This document shows, piece after piece, positions 1-7,486 of a DNA stretch of 64,000 nt (position 1 is its first letter; each line of letters starts with the position of its first letter). Under the pieces are notes generated by a model. The model was given only the letters and a program-made list of their open reading frames with translations. It did not search any database and was not told the origin of the DNA. A program made the position numbers and the translations under genes. The stretch is from a virus: IMG/VR virus record IMGVR_UViG_3300044796_000662, positions 62,001 to 126,000 of that record; one strand, 5' to 3'.

Positions 1-647
1 AGATCCTGCCCGACCCCGAGGTCAAGGCCAAGATCATGAACCGCAACGGCAAGTACGTCACCCGGCCCGACTCGGGCAATCCGGCCAGCATCCTGTGCGG
101 GATCCCGGGCTCGTACCGCAGCGACTACAACAAAACTCCCGCCGAGAAGGGCGTCATCGAGTTGCTGTGGGAGACCTTCGGCGGCACCGTGACTTCAACG
201 GGGCACCGCTTGCTCGACTCCCACGTGGGGGCCATCTACGGGGACTCGATCACCCGGGAGCGTGGACAGGAGATCACTAGCCGCCTCGATGAGCAGAGGT
301 TCGCTTCGGCCAACGTCGTCTACGGCATCGGCTCGTACACGTACCAGTACGTCACTCGCGATACCTACGGTTTCGCGATGAAGGCTACGTACGTCGAGAT
401 CAACGGCAAGGGCAAGGACATCTTCAAGAGCCCCAAGACCGACGACGGGGTGAAGCACTCCGCCCGCGGTCGCCTCGCTGTGCTCCGGGGCTCGGACGGC
501 GAGATGCACCTCGTCGAACAGGCGACGCCCGAGCAGGAGGCGATGTCCCTTCTGCGCCCCGTCTGGAAGGACGGCAAGCCGCTCCTGCACGAGACCTTCG
601 ACATGGTACGCGCAACCGCCAGGCTCGCCCTGGCAGAACCGGCCTGA
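1..647 (+). CDS. nadV: Nicotinamide phosphoribosyltransferase (NAMPT/NadV), C-terminal part
   Basis: Makes nicotinamide mononucleotide from nicotinamide and PRPP, the rate-limiting step of NAD salvage. The reading frame (from base 3) is open to the window edge, so the first visible ATG at 36 is internal and the N-terminal half lies outside. NAMPT hallmarks are visible: the GAIYGDSI strand that holds phosphoribosyl phosphate, the SYTYQYVTRDTYGFAMKATY core, and IFKSPKTDDG followed by a Lys/Arg-rich turn. NadV occurs in large phages such as KVP40. It stops 1 base before the next ATG, so it probably heads the small plus-strand operon. NAD synthesis is also a known phage answer to NAD-depleting defences; whether the partner gene is present upstream cannot be seen. 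Confidence 0.92.
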   Translation, partial: ILPDPEVKAKIMNRNGKYVTRPDSGNPASILCGIPGSYRSDYNKTPAEKGVIELLWETFGGTVTSTGHRLLDSHVGAIYGDSITRERGQEITSRLDEQRFASANVVYGIGSYTYQYVTRDTYGFAMKATYVEINGKGKDIFKSPKTDDGVKHSARGRLAVLRGSDGEMHLVEQATPEQEAMSLLRPVWKDGKPLLHETFDMVRATARLALAEPA

Positions 648-648
648 C

Positions 649-1290
649 ATGCCCCACATTGTCCCTCACGAAGAGACGAACGAGCAGCGGTACAAGCGCC
701 AGAACAAAGAGCGCGAGGACCGCATCGCCGCCTGCCCCATCAAGGAGACCAACCTCCTGTCGATCAGCCGGGGCACGGACAAGTGCATCTCGTACGTCAC
801 CCTCGATTGGGGAGATAACGACGACCGCATCACCTGGCTCACGTTCGGTGAGGCGTCCCTTCGCACGAACGATCGCCGGGATGGTCGGTGGAACCTCGAA
901 GCCCGCATGGGCCTCGGCGCCACGGACCCTGAGCACGACACCGCGTTCGCACTTCGGTTGCCGCTCATCGGCGTCGAGTTCGAATGGGCTGATCACCACC
1001 AGTTCCGGTTCCACGGGTTCGTGGACCCTAGCGCTGGGGAAGGGCGCCACCCGACCTTTCACGTCCCGCTGCCCGGATACAACCCGACCAAGCATCCCAA
1101 GGCCGAGATGTGCGACGGGATCTACAACGAAAAGGCGGGGAAGTATTGCAAGTGGAACGACAAGAAGAAGCACGTCATCGTGCCGGAGGGCTTCTACGTC
1201 CCACCGTTCAACGCTGACCTGTTCAAGCTCGTGGCGGGCCTGCGGGTCTCGATCATCATGGGCAAGAACCACGACAAGGACGACGAGTAG
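649..1290 (+). CDS. Hypothetical protein, 213 aa
   Basis: Follows nadV by one base and is probably translated with it. Soluble, mixed charged protein with no signal peptide or membrane segment. The N-terminus is Glu/Lys/Arg-rich and probably helical; the middle is rich in aromatic beta-type segments (TWLTFGE, FEWADHHQFRFHGF), and the C-terminus is charged. No family recognised. Codon use and tight packing support a real gene. Confidence 0.8.
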   Translation: MPHIVPHEETNEQRYKRQNKEREDRIAACPIKETNLLSISRGTDKCISYVTLDWGDNDDRITWLTFGEASLRTNDRRDGRWNLEARMGLGATDPEHDTAFALRLPLIGVEFEWADHHQFRFHGFVDPSAGEGRHPTFHVPLPGYNPTKHPKAEMCDGIYNEKAGKYCKWNDKKKHVIVPEGFYVPPFNADLFKLVAGLRVSIIMGKNHDKDDE

Positions 1291-1332
1291 GAAATTTGGC
1301 CCTCGAAACCTGAAGCCCGTACGCTCGGGGGC

Positions 1333-1572
1333 ATGAAGGTCACATTCGCTGTCGAACTAGACGTAGACGAAGAACTCCCGGCGTCCGAAGCCCACGACCG
1401 CATGACCGCCCTGCGTGTGCTCGTTCACGTGGCCGCCAAGTCTTGCTTCCAGGGCGTAACTGTGCGACCCATTCAAGCTCAACTGTCCGCTAGGGGAAAC
1501 CATGCTGAAGATCATCCGCGTCCTGCCTCTTGTCCTGTTCACCCTCCTCTTCTCCGGGCTCGGGCAGGCTGA
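1333..1572 (+). CDS. Hypothetical small protein, 79 aa
   Basis: ATG preceded by a G-rich stretch (GCTCGGGGGC). The first 50 residues are acidic/mixed and protein-like (EELPASEAHDRMTALRVLVH). The last 23 residues overlap the next gene in another frame and are Pro/Arg/His-rich, so the functional part is probably the N-terminal two thirds. No family recognised; the 71-base overlap lowers confidence that the annotated end is the true one. Confidence 0.5.
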   Translation: MKVTFAVELDVDEELPASEAHDRMTALRVLVHVAAKSCFQGVTVRPIQAQLSARGNHAEDHPRPASCPVHPPLLRARAG

Positions 1573-1873
1573 CAACAGCTCCGCGATCCTCAAGGCCATC
1601 TCGGAGTGCTTCCACCCGCTCTCGGACTACGTGGACGGGTACATCGGGAGCCCCTACCCGGTGGGCGAGCACACGCGGGCCATGGACGGAAGCCTCCGCT
1701 ACCGTCAGCTCGACAACCACGTGAAGCGGATGCCCTTCCAGCTTCAAGTGCGTGACGTGGACGGAGAGCGCATGTGGCGCGTCGTGCCCGACGACGAGGG
1801 TGACAACGGCCAGTTCGGACCCAGCGCCTCATGCAACATGCGGCAGTGGCATAGCAGCGGATCGGGAAACTGA
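1502..1873 (+). CDS. Secreted or periplasmic small protein, 123 aa
   Basis: Begins with a Sec signal peptide: MLKII, a hydrophobic core (VLPLVLFTLLFSG) and a probable cleavage site after GLGQA. The mature part has two Cys residues and a compact mixed sequence. A GGGGAAACC ribosome-binding stretch precedes the ATG. Function unknown; an exported phage protein of this size could modify the cell envelope or block superinfection, but nothing in the sequence proves that. Confidence 0.7.
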   Translation: MLKIIRVLPLVLFTLLFSGLGQADNSSAILKAISECFHPLSDYVDGYIGSPYPVGEHTRAMDGSLRYRQLDNHVKRMPFQLQVRDVDGERMWRVVPDDEGDNGQFGPSASCNMRQWHSSGSGN

Positions 1874-1885
1874 CTGACCTGCTCG

Positions 1886-2116
1886 ATGAACAACTACCTC
1901 GAACGCCGCGAGTTCCGCAGGTACGACCAGAGTACCGGGACTCTCAATCCGCCGCGCACCACAGCCCCGTGCTTCGTCGGACGGCATGACAGGTGTAAAG
2001 GGCGCTGCTTACCGCCTGTCGAATACTACCTCGCGAGTGAGATCGTTCCTGGCTCAGATGGGACCGTTGCGTGCGAATGTCCCTGCCATCCTGTGGTAGT
2101 GGTCCCGGAGGAGTGA
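1886..2116 (+). CDS. Hypothetical Cys-rich small protein, 76 aa
   Basis: Contains CFVGRHDRCKGRC and CECPCH, spacing suggestive of one metal-binding site. Lies 12 bases after the secreted protein and 1 base before the next gene, so it is part of the same plus-strand run. No family recognised. Confidence 0.65.
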   Translation: MNNYLERREFRRYDQSTGTLNPPRTTAPCFVGRHDRCKGRCLPPVEYYLASEIVPGSDGTVACECPCHPVVVVPEE

Positions 2117-2117
2117 C

Positions 2118-2768
2118 ATGATCCGCGCCATCGGCTTTGAAGGTGTCCCTGGTCCGCAGCGTCAACCCGCACGTCTCGCGGGCATCTTCGTGGACGAGGA
2201 CAACTGCCGTGTGACCTGGAAGGGCAACGGTTTTCGTCGCATGTCCAACCGGACCGTAACTCATCTCCCGGCCAGCTCCACAACCCGCATCGAGCCGCCC
2301 ATCGAGGCGATCGTGGACTCCGCCTTCCTCGTGCTCGATAGCCGTGACCTGGAAGTGTGGCAGGCTGCCGCTTTCCAGAACGAGCCCCCGAACGCTCTGC
2401 CCGGCCCCGAGAAAGTCCGCGACCAAATGCGGGCCATCGGTGGGATGTGCCATGCGTGGCTCTGCACGCCACCGGCCGCCCTGCGTGTGCTTGGCGTGCT
2501 CCGCGACGCCGCCATTTGGGACCTATCCGCAGCGCTGGCGAAGAGCGACGACATCCGGGTCTACGAGCTGGCTTGGCGCGTCCACCGCTGCGCTGTCAAC
2601 GACGACGACATCTTCATCGTCGCCGCTGCCCTGGAGCAGTCCATCCACCCTGACCGCGCTACCGACTTGCTCAAGGGGCACTTCTACGAGATGCCGCCCA
2701 CTGCTCAGGAGTCCGCACTCAGCCTCGCCAGGACACGGCTTGACGCGCTCAAGAGCCTAGTCCCCTAG
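2118..2768 (+). CDS. Hypothetical protein, 216 aa
   Basis: Last gene of the first plus-strand run; its stop overlaps the convergent HNH gene by 12 bases. The N-terminal half is beta-type; the C-terminal half is rich in Ala/Leu/Asp and probably all helical (LRVLGVLRDAAIWDLSAALA, TAQESALSLARTRLDALKSL). No known domain recognised. Confidence 0.75.
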   Translation: MIRAIGFEGVPGPQRQPARLAGIFVDEDNCRVTWKGNGFRRMSNRTVTHLPASSTTRIEPPIEAIVDSAFLVLDSRDLEVWQAAAFQNEPPNALPGPEKVRDQMRAIGGMCHAWLCTPPAALRVLGVLRDAAIWDLSAALAKSDDIRVYELAWRVHRCAVNDDDIFIVAAALEQSIHPDRATDLLKGHFYEMPPTAQESALSLARTRLDALKSLVP

Positions 2769-3098
2769 ATCATCTTCCTCAGGTCCGCGGTCTTCCAGGA
2801 CGATGTAACCCGGATGAAGACCATCATGAACCTCGCGATGGCATCGACAACAGAGCAGGACGCACTTGTCCAGCTCGCGTTGAACGCGAACCCATGAGGA
2901 CACGCCGGACGAGATTTCGAAGTCCTTCTCCTGCGGGTCGAGATGGTGGAAGTCGAAGGCGGCCGGCGACTTGTCGTAGCCGCAGATCGCACAGCGACCA
3001 CCCTTGTAAGCGACCGCTCGATCTCGTAGGTCCCGGCGACGACTAGCGGCCTTCTGTCGCCGCTGCCAGCGCTCCTCATCCGATTTCACCGAGGCCAT
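2757..3098 (-). CDS. HNH endonuclease, 113 aa
   Basis: Small free-standing HNH nuclease. The zinc pair CAIC (C36, C39) is followed by FDFHHLDPQEKDF carrying the general-base His (H51/H52), then LLCCRCHREVH with the second zinc pair and the last His (H91). The usual Asn of this last motif (LLCxNCH) is Arg here, which could weaken activity. The ATG at 3098 was chosen because upstream sequence in the same frame runs antisense through the next gene. It is a lone minus-strand gene between plus-strand genes, the usual position of a mobile phage nuclease, and overlaps its neighbour's stop tail to tail. Confidence 0.88.
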   Translation of the reverse strand: MASVKSDEERWQRRQKAASRRRDLRDRAVAYKGGRCAICGYDKSPAAFDFHHLDPQEKDFEISSGVSSWVRVQRELDKCVLLCCRCHREVHDGLHPGYIVLEDRGPEEDDLGD

Positions 3099-3106
3099 CG
3101 CCTGCC

Positions 3107-3114
3107 CCGGTGTA
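3107..3114 (+). promoter_or_regulatory. CGGTGTA-type element before the 3129 gene
   Basis: CCGGTGTA core 14 bases before the ATG at 3129; part of the twelve-copy family described under the element at 14603-14614. Here the trailing G-run is replaced by CAAGTAGGAAG, which can act as the ribosome-binding site, showing that the core is separable from the G-run. Confidence 0.5.
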
Positions 3115-3128
3115 CAAGTAGGAAGACG

Positions 3129-3746
3129 ATGTTCTTTCGAGACGAAGACGACGATCTGCGCCGCACACCGCCTCGCAACCTCGGCATCGAGGCAGGCTTG
3201 AACGATCGTGAACGAGCGCAGGCGGCGTACGACCGGATGATGCGGAGCCACCCCGGCCAGATGATGGACTCCGGGGTCACCGTGGACGATGTGCTGAAGA
3301 AGCCGTTGCCAACCCCGCCACCTCGTCCTGCCAAGCCTGAAGAACCCACGGGTGCGATGGCCCGCTACACCGCTCGCATCGAGAAGTTCGAGAAAGACGG
3401 GCGTCCCATGCCCCGTCTTCGGCATCATGCCCTCTGGCTCCTGCACAACTGCGTGGCGCACCCACTTCTGGCCGTGACAGGCAAGAACGTTCAGCCGCTC
3501 GCCGTCGAGTTCCACGAGTTGACGAGCCAGTGGCTCAATCACAAGAGGGCCGCCAATGTTCCAGGTGGCCCCGTGGAACGCCGTGACCGCTTCCTCCAGA
3601 TCATGATGCCCCAGGTCGAGAACGAAGGCTCCTGGTTCATCCACAATGTCCTCGCCCACGTGGCCATCGGCCTCGTGCCCTGCAAGACCACCTTCGACCT
3701 GCACGACTGGAGCGCCGAAGTGATGGGCGTTCCTGGATGGGTCTGA
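3129..3746 (+). CDS. Hypothetical protein with duplicated HN-x3-AH motif, 205 aa
   Basis: N-terminal 95 residues are charged and Pro-rich (LPTPPPRPAKPEEP). The C-terminal half holds two related blocks: WLLHNCVAHP at about 103-112 and WFIHNVLAHV at about 169-178, each followed by a basic or polar stretch and an aromatic-His segment (EFHEL, FDLHDW). This looks like an internal duplication of a small His-containing unit. Function unknown. Overlaps the RNase HII start by 10 bases, so the two are probably co-translated. Confidence 0.8.
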   Translation: MFFRDEDDDLRRTPPRNLGIEAGLNDRERAQAAYDRMMRSHPGQMMDSGVTVDDVLKKPLPTPPPRPAKPEEPTGAMARYTARIEKFEKDGRPMPRLRHHALWLLHNCVAHPLLAVTGKNVQPLAVEFHELTSQWLNHKRAANVPGGPVERRDRFLQIMMPQVENEGSWFIHNVLAHVAIGLVPCKTTFDLHDWSAEVMGVPGWV

Positions 3747-4432
3747 GCGAGAAGGTCGCCGCTGCCATCGAGGCCGCCGACTTCGTGGTGGGGTCGGACG
3801 AGTGCGGATACGGTGCCTGGGCCGGTCCCCTGGTCGTCTGCGCGGCCGTTCTGCCCAAGGCGTGGCCCTACGTCCACCTGGTCCGAGACTCGAAGCAGGT
3901 GCGGACTGAGGAGCAGCGCGAGGCCATTGCCAGGCAGATCCTCCCGCACCTCACCTACGAGATCCTGAGCGTCCCTCCCGAGGACATCGACCGCATCGGC
4001 GTGTCCAAGGTGCTGCCTTGGGCGCACGGCAAGGTGCTCGACCTGGTCATCGCGAAGCACGAGGCGTCGGGTGCCAGGGGCCAGCGTATCGTCATCGTAG
4101 ACGGCTCGCTGAGCATCCTCTACGGCGAAGGCCAGAAGGCGATCTCGGTCGTCAAGGGCGACTCCCTCGTCACAGCGGTGTCCGCGGCCAGCATCCTCGG
4201 CAAGGTCGCCAGAGACACGACCATGATCGCCTTGGCGGCCAAGTTCCCCGGCTACGGCTTCGAGAGCCATAAGGGCTACGGTGGCGGAGACGACCACGCG
4301 CACACCCTCGCGCTAGAGAAGCTCGGCCCCTGCGAGATCCACCGCAAGAGCTACAGCCCGGTCCGGAACCGGATGCAAGGCCCGAGCACGAGCCTCTTCG
4401 ATCTGGCGATGAGCGGAGAGCTGGACGACTAA
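3737..4432 (+). CDS. rnhB: Ribonuclease HII
   Basis: Cleaves the RNA strand of RNA-DNA hybrids, for example Okazaki primers. Signature GSDECGYGAWAGP gives catalytic D21 and E22; DSKQ follows at 51-54. The third and fourth acidic residues fall in VDG (D122) and the KGDSLVTAVSAASILGKVARD block (to D160), and the HKGYGGGDDH and HRKSYSPV motifs match the family. Length 231 aa is normal apart from an added tail. The last 14 residues, TSLFDLAMSGELDD, are identical to the end of the next protein (Dam) and resemble a clamp-binding peptide. Confidence 0.95.
   Translation: MGLSEKVAAAIEAADFVVGSDECGYGAWAGPLVVCAAVLPKAWPYVHLVRDSKQVRTEEQREAIARQILPHLTYEILSVPPEDIDRIGVSKVLPWAHGKVLDLVIAKHEASGARGQRIVIVDGSLSILYGEGQKAISVVKGDSLVTAVSAASILGKVARDTTMIALAAKFPGYGFESHKGYGGGDDHAHTLALEKLGPCEIHRKSYSPVRNRMQGPSTSLFDLAMSGELDD
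4388..4429 (+). repeat. Coding copy 1 of shared C-terminal tail
   Basis: Encodes TSLFDLAMSGELDD at the end of RNase HII. The second copy is at 5309-5350 in the Dam gene. The 42-base copies encode the same 14 residues but differ at several third positions (for example CTC/TTG, CTG/CTC, GAC/GAT), which suggests selection on the peptide rather than recent DNA copying. Confidence 0.85.
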
Positions 4433-4434
4433 CG

Positions 4435-4446
4435 CGGTGTAGGGGG
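4435..4446 (+). promoter_or_regulatory. CGGTGTAGGGGG element before dam
   Basis: CGGTGTAGGGGG lies 4 bases before the GTG start at 4451. It is one of twelve copies (see 14603-14614). It sits in the 18-base gap between rnhB and dam, so it could be either an internal promoter for dam or a strong ribosome-binding element. Confidence 0.55.
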
Positions 4447-4450
4447 TCGC

Positions 4451-5362
4451 GTGAAACACGCGCACCCGTTCATCAAGTGGGTTGGCGGCAAGACGCAGCT
4501 ATTGCCCAAGCTCCTGGGACTGATCCCGAAAGAGATCAAGACCTACTACGAGCCGTTCCTGGGAGGGGGTGCTGTCTTCTGGGCCCTCGCCAAAGAGGGG
4601 CGCTTCGAGCAGGCCATACTCAACGACTGGAACGAGGAGCTGACCAACACATACAAGGTCGTCCGCGACAAGCCGGAGTCCCTCATCGAGCAGCTCACTA
4701 TCTTCGCGGACGAGTACAAGGCCAACCCAGAGGAGACATTCAGTACCATCCGCGCGTACGACCGCGAGGACATCACGAAGTACAACCCCGTGGTCCGCGC
4801 AGCACGGATGATCTTCCTCAACAAGACCTGCTACAACGGCCTGTACCGGGTGAACAAGGCGGGCCAGTTCAACAGCCCGTTCGGCGAGTTCAAGACTCCG
4901 CCAACCGTCTGTGATGCGCAGAATATCCGGGACTGCTCTGCGGTACTCGAAAAGGTACCAACCATCCACACGGGGGACTTCGCCCTGATCGCAGAGATGG
5001 CGACCGAAGGGGATGTGGTCTACTTCGATCCCCCGTACGAGCCCGTCTCGGACACGGCCGACTTCACCTCATACACGGAGGTTGGCTTCGGACGAGAAGA
5101 CCAGCTCCGGCTGGCCTCCCTGTTCAAGAAGCTCGCCGAGCGTGGCGTCCGGGTGCTCATGTCCAACCACGACACGCCGAGCATCCGCGAGATGTACGCG
5201 GGCTTCGAGGTCATCCAAGTTCCGGCCCGACGCAACATCAACAGCAAGGGCTCGAAGCGCGGGCACGTCATGGAGGTTGTTGTTGTGAGCCACCCGGTGC
5301 CGAAGGACACCAGCTTGTTCGACCTCGCGATGAGCGGGGAGCTGGATGATGCAGCACCATGA
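4451..5362 (+). CDS. dam: DNA adenine methylase (Dam type, class D12)
   Basis: SAM-dependent N6-adenine methyltransferase. N-terminal FIKWVGGKTQLLP and YYEPFLGGGAVFW form the SAM site; the catalytic DPPYEPVSDTADFTSY motif lies in the C-terminal half and is followed by a GVRVLMSNHD strand. It starts with GTG. Without a visible restriction partner it probably protects phage DNA or marks it. The final AAP follows a 14-residue tail identical to that of RNase HII. It overlaps the next gene by 4 bases (ATGA). Confidence 0.95.
   Translation: MKHAHPFIKWVGGKTQLLPKLLGLIPKEIKTYYEPFLGGGAVFWALAKEGRFEQAILNDWNEELTNTYKVVRDKPESLIEQLTIFADEYKANPEETFSTIRAYDREDITKYNPVVRAARMIFLNKTCYNGLYRVNKAGQFNSPFGEFKTPPTVCDAQNIRDCSAVLEKVPTIHTGDFALIAEMATEGDVVYFDPPYEPVSDTADFTSYTEVGFGREDQLRLASLFKKLAERGVRVLMSNHDTPSIREMYAGFEVIQVPARRNINSKGSKRGHVMEVVVVSHPVPKDTSLFDLAMSGELDDAAP
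5309..5350 (+). repeat. Coding copy 2 of shared C-terminal tail
   Basis: Encodes TSLFDLAMSGELDD near the end of Dam (residues 287-300). Partner of 4388-4429. Confidence 0.85.
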
Positions 5363-5715
5363 GGCGGTTCTATCTACGGCGTGACGAAGATCTGAGCGGG
5401 GTCTCAGGGAGCGGAGTCGTCGCCGAGGGTGTGGTGTTCTGGAACGGCAAGTGCGTGCTCAACTGGCGCACGAAGTTCACGAGCACGGCGCACTACGACG
5501 ACCTGGAGACGCTCTTGAACGTGCACGGGCACGGCGGCAAGACCCGGCTCATCTGGTTCGACGACAAGCCTTCGGAGCCGAAGGCCAGCATGGGCGAAGC
5601 CGCTCAACCGGCTTGCTCATTCTGTAGCAAGCTCGCGAACGAGGTGAAGCTCCTCACCTCCGGGTTGCCTTCGTCGCACGCGTACATCTGCGACGAGTGC
5701 AAGGCCAAGCCTTAG
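5359..5715 (+). CDS. Small protein with ClpX-type zinc finger, 118 aa
   Basis: The N-terminal domain (1-70) resembles a small phage/actinobacterial family with FYLRRDEDLSGVSGSGVVAEG and a conserved HGHGGKTRLIWFD end. After a linker comes a four-Cys finger (C86, C89, C112, C115: CSFCSKLANEV to YICDEC) that closely matches the zinc-binding domain at the N-terminus of ClpX. In ClpX this domain binds substrates and adaptors and dimerises. The phage encodes its own ClpX at 26778, so a role as adaptor or decoy is possible but inferred. Confidence 0.8.
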   Translation: MRRFYLRRDEDLSGVSGSGVVAEGVVFWNGKCVLNWRTKFTSTAHYDDLETLLNVHGHGGKTRLIWFDDKPSEPKASMGEAAQPACSFCSKLANEVKLLTSGLPSSHAYICDECKAKP

Positions 5716-5734
5716 CCGAGCTTCGGCGGCTTGG
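5705..5734. terminator. Hairpin at convergent gene ends
   Basis: CCAAGCC (5705-5711) pairs with GGCTTGG (5728-5734), with an inner GCCGA/TCGGC stem and a three-base loop. It spans the two overlapping stop codons of convergent genes. No U-run is obvious, so it may be a weak or Rho-assisted two-way terminator. Confidence 0.45.
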
Positions 5735-6080
5735 GGAAGTGCAGCCACTTGTTGCGGGCGAGCAGGTCGTAGAGCACCGGCTCCAAGAAGGACACGACCA
5801 TCTCCTCGCGGGCGATCCGGGAGTCCCGAGTTCGGCCGCCGAGGACCTTCTCCTTCATGTCCCCGCTGTGCGCGTGGAAGCACACGTGAAGAAGCTCGTG
5901 GAGGAGCTTCATCTTGAGGAACGCCTCGTCGGGACACCACGAGATCTCGATGGTGCTGGTTTCCTCGTCGTAGTACGCGTCGCAGGGGATCCCATCGAGG
6001 ATGATGGGCTTCTTCGTCAGGTAGACGCGAACCTCACTCCCGTGAGCTGCAACCTTGCACCAGAGGCGACGCCCCTTCAT
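5712..6080 (-). CDS. Putative zinc metallopeptidase-like protein (HELLH), 122 aa
   Basis: A short protein with a central HELLH zinc motif in KLLHELLHVCFHAHSGDM and a downstream acidic helix (REEMVVSFLEPVLYDLL) that could supply the third ligand. This layout is like small phage HExxH proteins and some ImmA-type peptidases, though no helix-turn-helix partner is seen. One of four HExxH genes in the window. Proteolytic activity is inferred from the motif only. Confidence 0.75.
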   Translation of the reverse strand: MKGRRLWCKVAAHGSEVRVYLTKKPIILDGIPCDAYYDEETSTIEISWCPDEAFLKMKLLHELLHVCFHAHSGDMKEKVLGGRTRDSRIAREEMVVSFLEPVLYDLLARNKWLHFPKPPKLG

Positions 6081-6089
6081 CGCGGCCTC

Positions 6090-7382
6090 TCACTTCCCAC
6101 CCCGAGAGACGGGGATCTCCTCCCGGTAGGCCGTGTCGTCCTCGATGATCTGCGGCTTCTCCATCTCGAAGTACGCGCGGTACTCGTGGATGAAGGACCG
6201 CAAGGTCCCGTGTGACGTCAGGTCCCAGGAAAGGATCATCCCTCCGATCGCCGGCGCGCCGCCAAGCGACTTGGAGAAGGCGCTACCGCCACCTTGGAAC
6301 GTCGGACACGCCACCGCGTGGACTCCGCGCTCGTAGACGTGGCAGTACACGTGCCAGTGACCTGCCAGGAGGATGTTCGGCTTCTCGCCCGAAGCGTACT
6401 TCTCGACGTGCTTCTGGAGGGCGTACGAGCGGGCGTACGACACACCCGAACGCGGGTGCCAAAGGTGGACGATGGCGCCCTTGACCTTGAGGAAGGCCCC
6501 GCGGTTGCCGTAGAAGTGCAGGTCGTTGCGGCCGCGCTTGCGGAAGTAGCCGGTCAGGAAGTGGCCGACGTCCACGCCCGAGTTCTCGGTGAACGTGAAG
6601 TCGTGGTTGCCGGTGATGGCCCGGTAGTTGAGCCCCGGCAGTTGCGGTAGGGTCTCGAAGAGATCCCGCGCTTGGTCGTCCAGACCCACGTGCGATACCT
6701 CGAAGACGCCGTGCCTGTACATACCGTCGAGAACGTCGCCCGGGTGCAGGATCTCCCTCACACCTTGCTCGTAGGCGTAGTGGACGAACTCCTTGAGCTG
6801 CTCCCGCATGCAGTATTTGGAGCCGAGGTGCGTGTCCGAGATGACACCGACCTTCTGGCGCTCTCCGATGACCGGAGCGATGCCCACCTGGCGCACGCGC
6901 TCTTCAGGCTGCGCGGAGCGGATACCGACGTGGTTGTTCTCCACGTGCAGCCGGATCCCCATCTCCTTCGCTTGCTCGATGAGCCCGCGCGTCTTGGACG
7001 GAGACAGGTCCAGCTTGTCGCACAGGTCGGCGAAGACCACTGGACCACGCCGGGAGACCTGCACGAGCTTGTGTAGGGGACTTCCTGGGTCGAACCCGTT
7101 GTCGTCCTCGCCCTCGTCGTCATCCTCTTCGTCAGCGGCATTGTTGGGGCCGCTAGCGTTGGGGGACATTCTGTCCTGTTCATCGGACTCATCGTCCTCT
7201 GCACAGTACGTAGAGGGAGGTCCCAGCTCGTGTCTCAGGAACACTGACCTGAGCGCGTGTGCTGTTACATCACGGCCGATGACTCGTTGAATCTCTTCAA
7301 CTGCATCGCGAAAGCGCCCGACTGAGTATTTACGCAGGATCTCTTTGGCTCGCCTGAGATCCGCCCCCGTCCATACAACCAT
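6090..7382 (-). CDS. Calcineurin-like metallophosphoesterase with N-terminal winged helix, 430 aa
   Basis: Residues 1-60 are a helical domain, 60-100 a very acidic linker (EEDDDEGEDD), about 105-155 a probable winged helix (FADLCDKLDLSPSKTRGLIEQAKEMG), and 175-390 the phosphoesterase. Metal-binding motifs are complete: ISDTHLG (181-187), GDVLDG (215-220), GNHD (258-261) and GHWH (341-344). Substrate unknown; members include nucleases and cyclic-nucleotide or protein phosphatases. The DNA-binding module points to a nucleic-acid role. Confidence 0.88.
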   Translation of the reverse strand: MVVWTGADLRRAKEILRKYSVGRFRDAVEEIQRVIGRDVTAHALRSVFLRHELGPPSTYCAEDDESDEQDRMSPNASGPNNAADEEDDDEGEDDNGFDPGSPLHKLVQVSRRGPVVFADLCDKLDLSPSKTRGLIEQAKEMGIRLHVENNHVGIRSAQPEERVRQVGIAPVIGERQKVGVISDTHLGSKYCMREQLKEFVHYAYEQGVREILHPGDVLDGMYRHGVFEVSHVGLDDQARDLFETLPQLPGLNYRAITGNHDFTFTENSGVDVGHFLTGYFRKRGRNDLHFYGNRGAFLKVKGAIVHLWHPRSGVSYARSYALQKHVEKYASGEKPNILLAGHWHVYCHVYERGVHAVACPTFQGGGSAFSKSLGGAPAIGGMILSWDLTSHGTLRSFIHEYRAYFEMEKPQIIEDDTAYREEIPVSRGGK

Positions 7383-7429
7383 CGGAGTCTCCGGTTGGGT
7401 AGCGCCGTCGAGATCCGGATGCGGATTCG

Positions 7430-7467
7430 ATCTAGCAAGGCCCTGGATTTACCGAGCCTTGCTAGAT
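7430..7467. repeat. Perfect 12-base inverted repeat
   Basis: ATCTAGCAAGGC (7430-7441) and GCCTTGCTAGAT (7456-7467) with a 14-base spacer in the 104-base gap between the glycosyltransferase end and the phosphoesterase start. No U-run follows on either strand, so it is either a terminator without a tail or a protein-binding operator for the 7382 gene. Confidence 0.5.
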
Positions 7468-7486
7468 GAACCCTATAGAGAGAACC

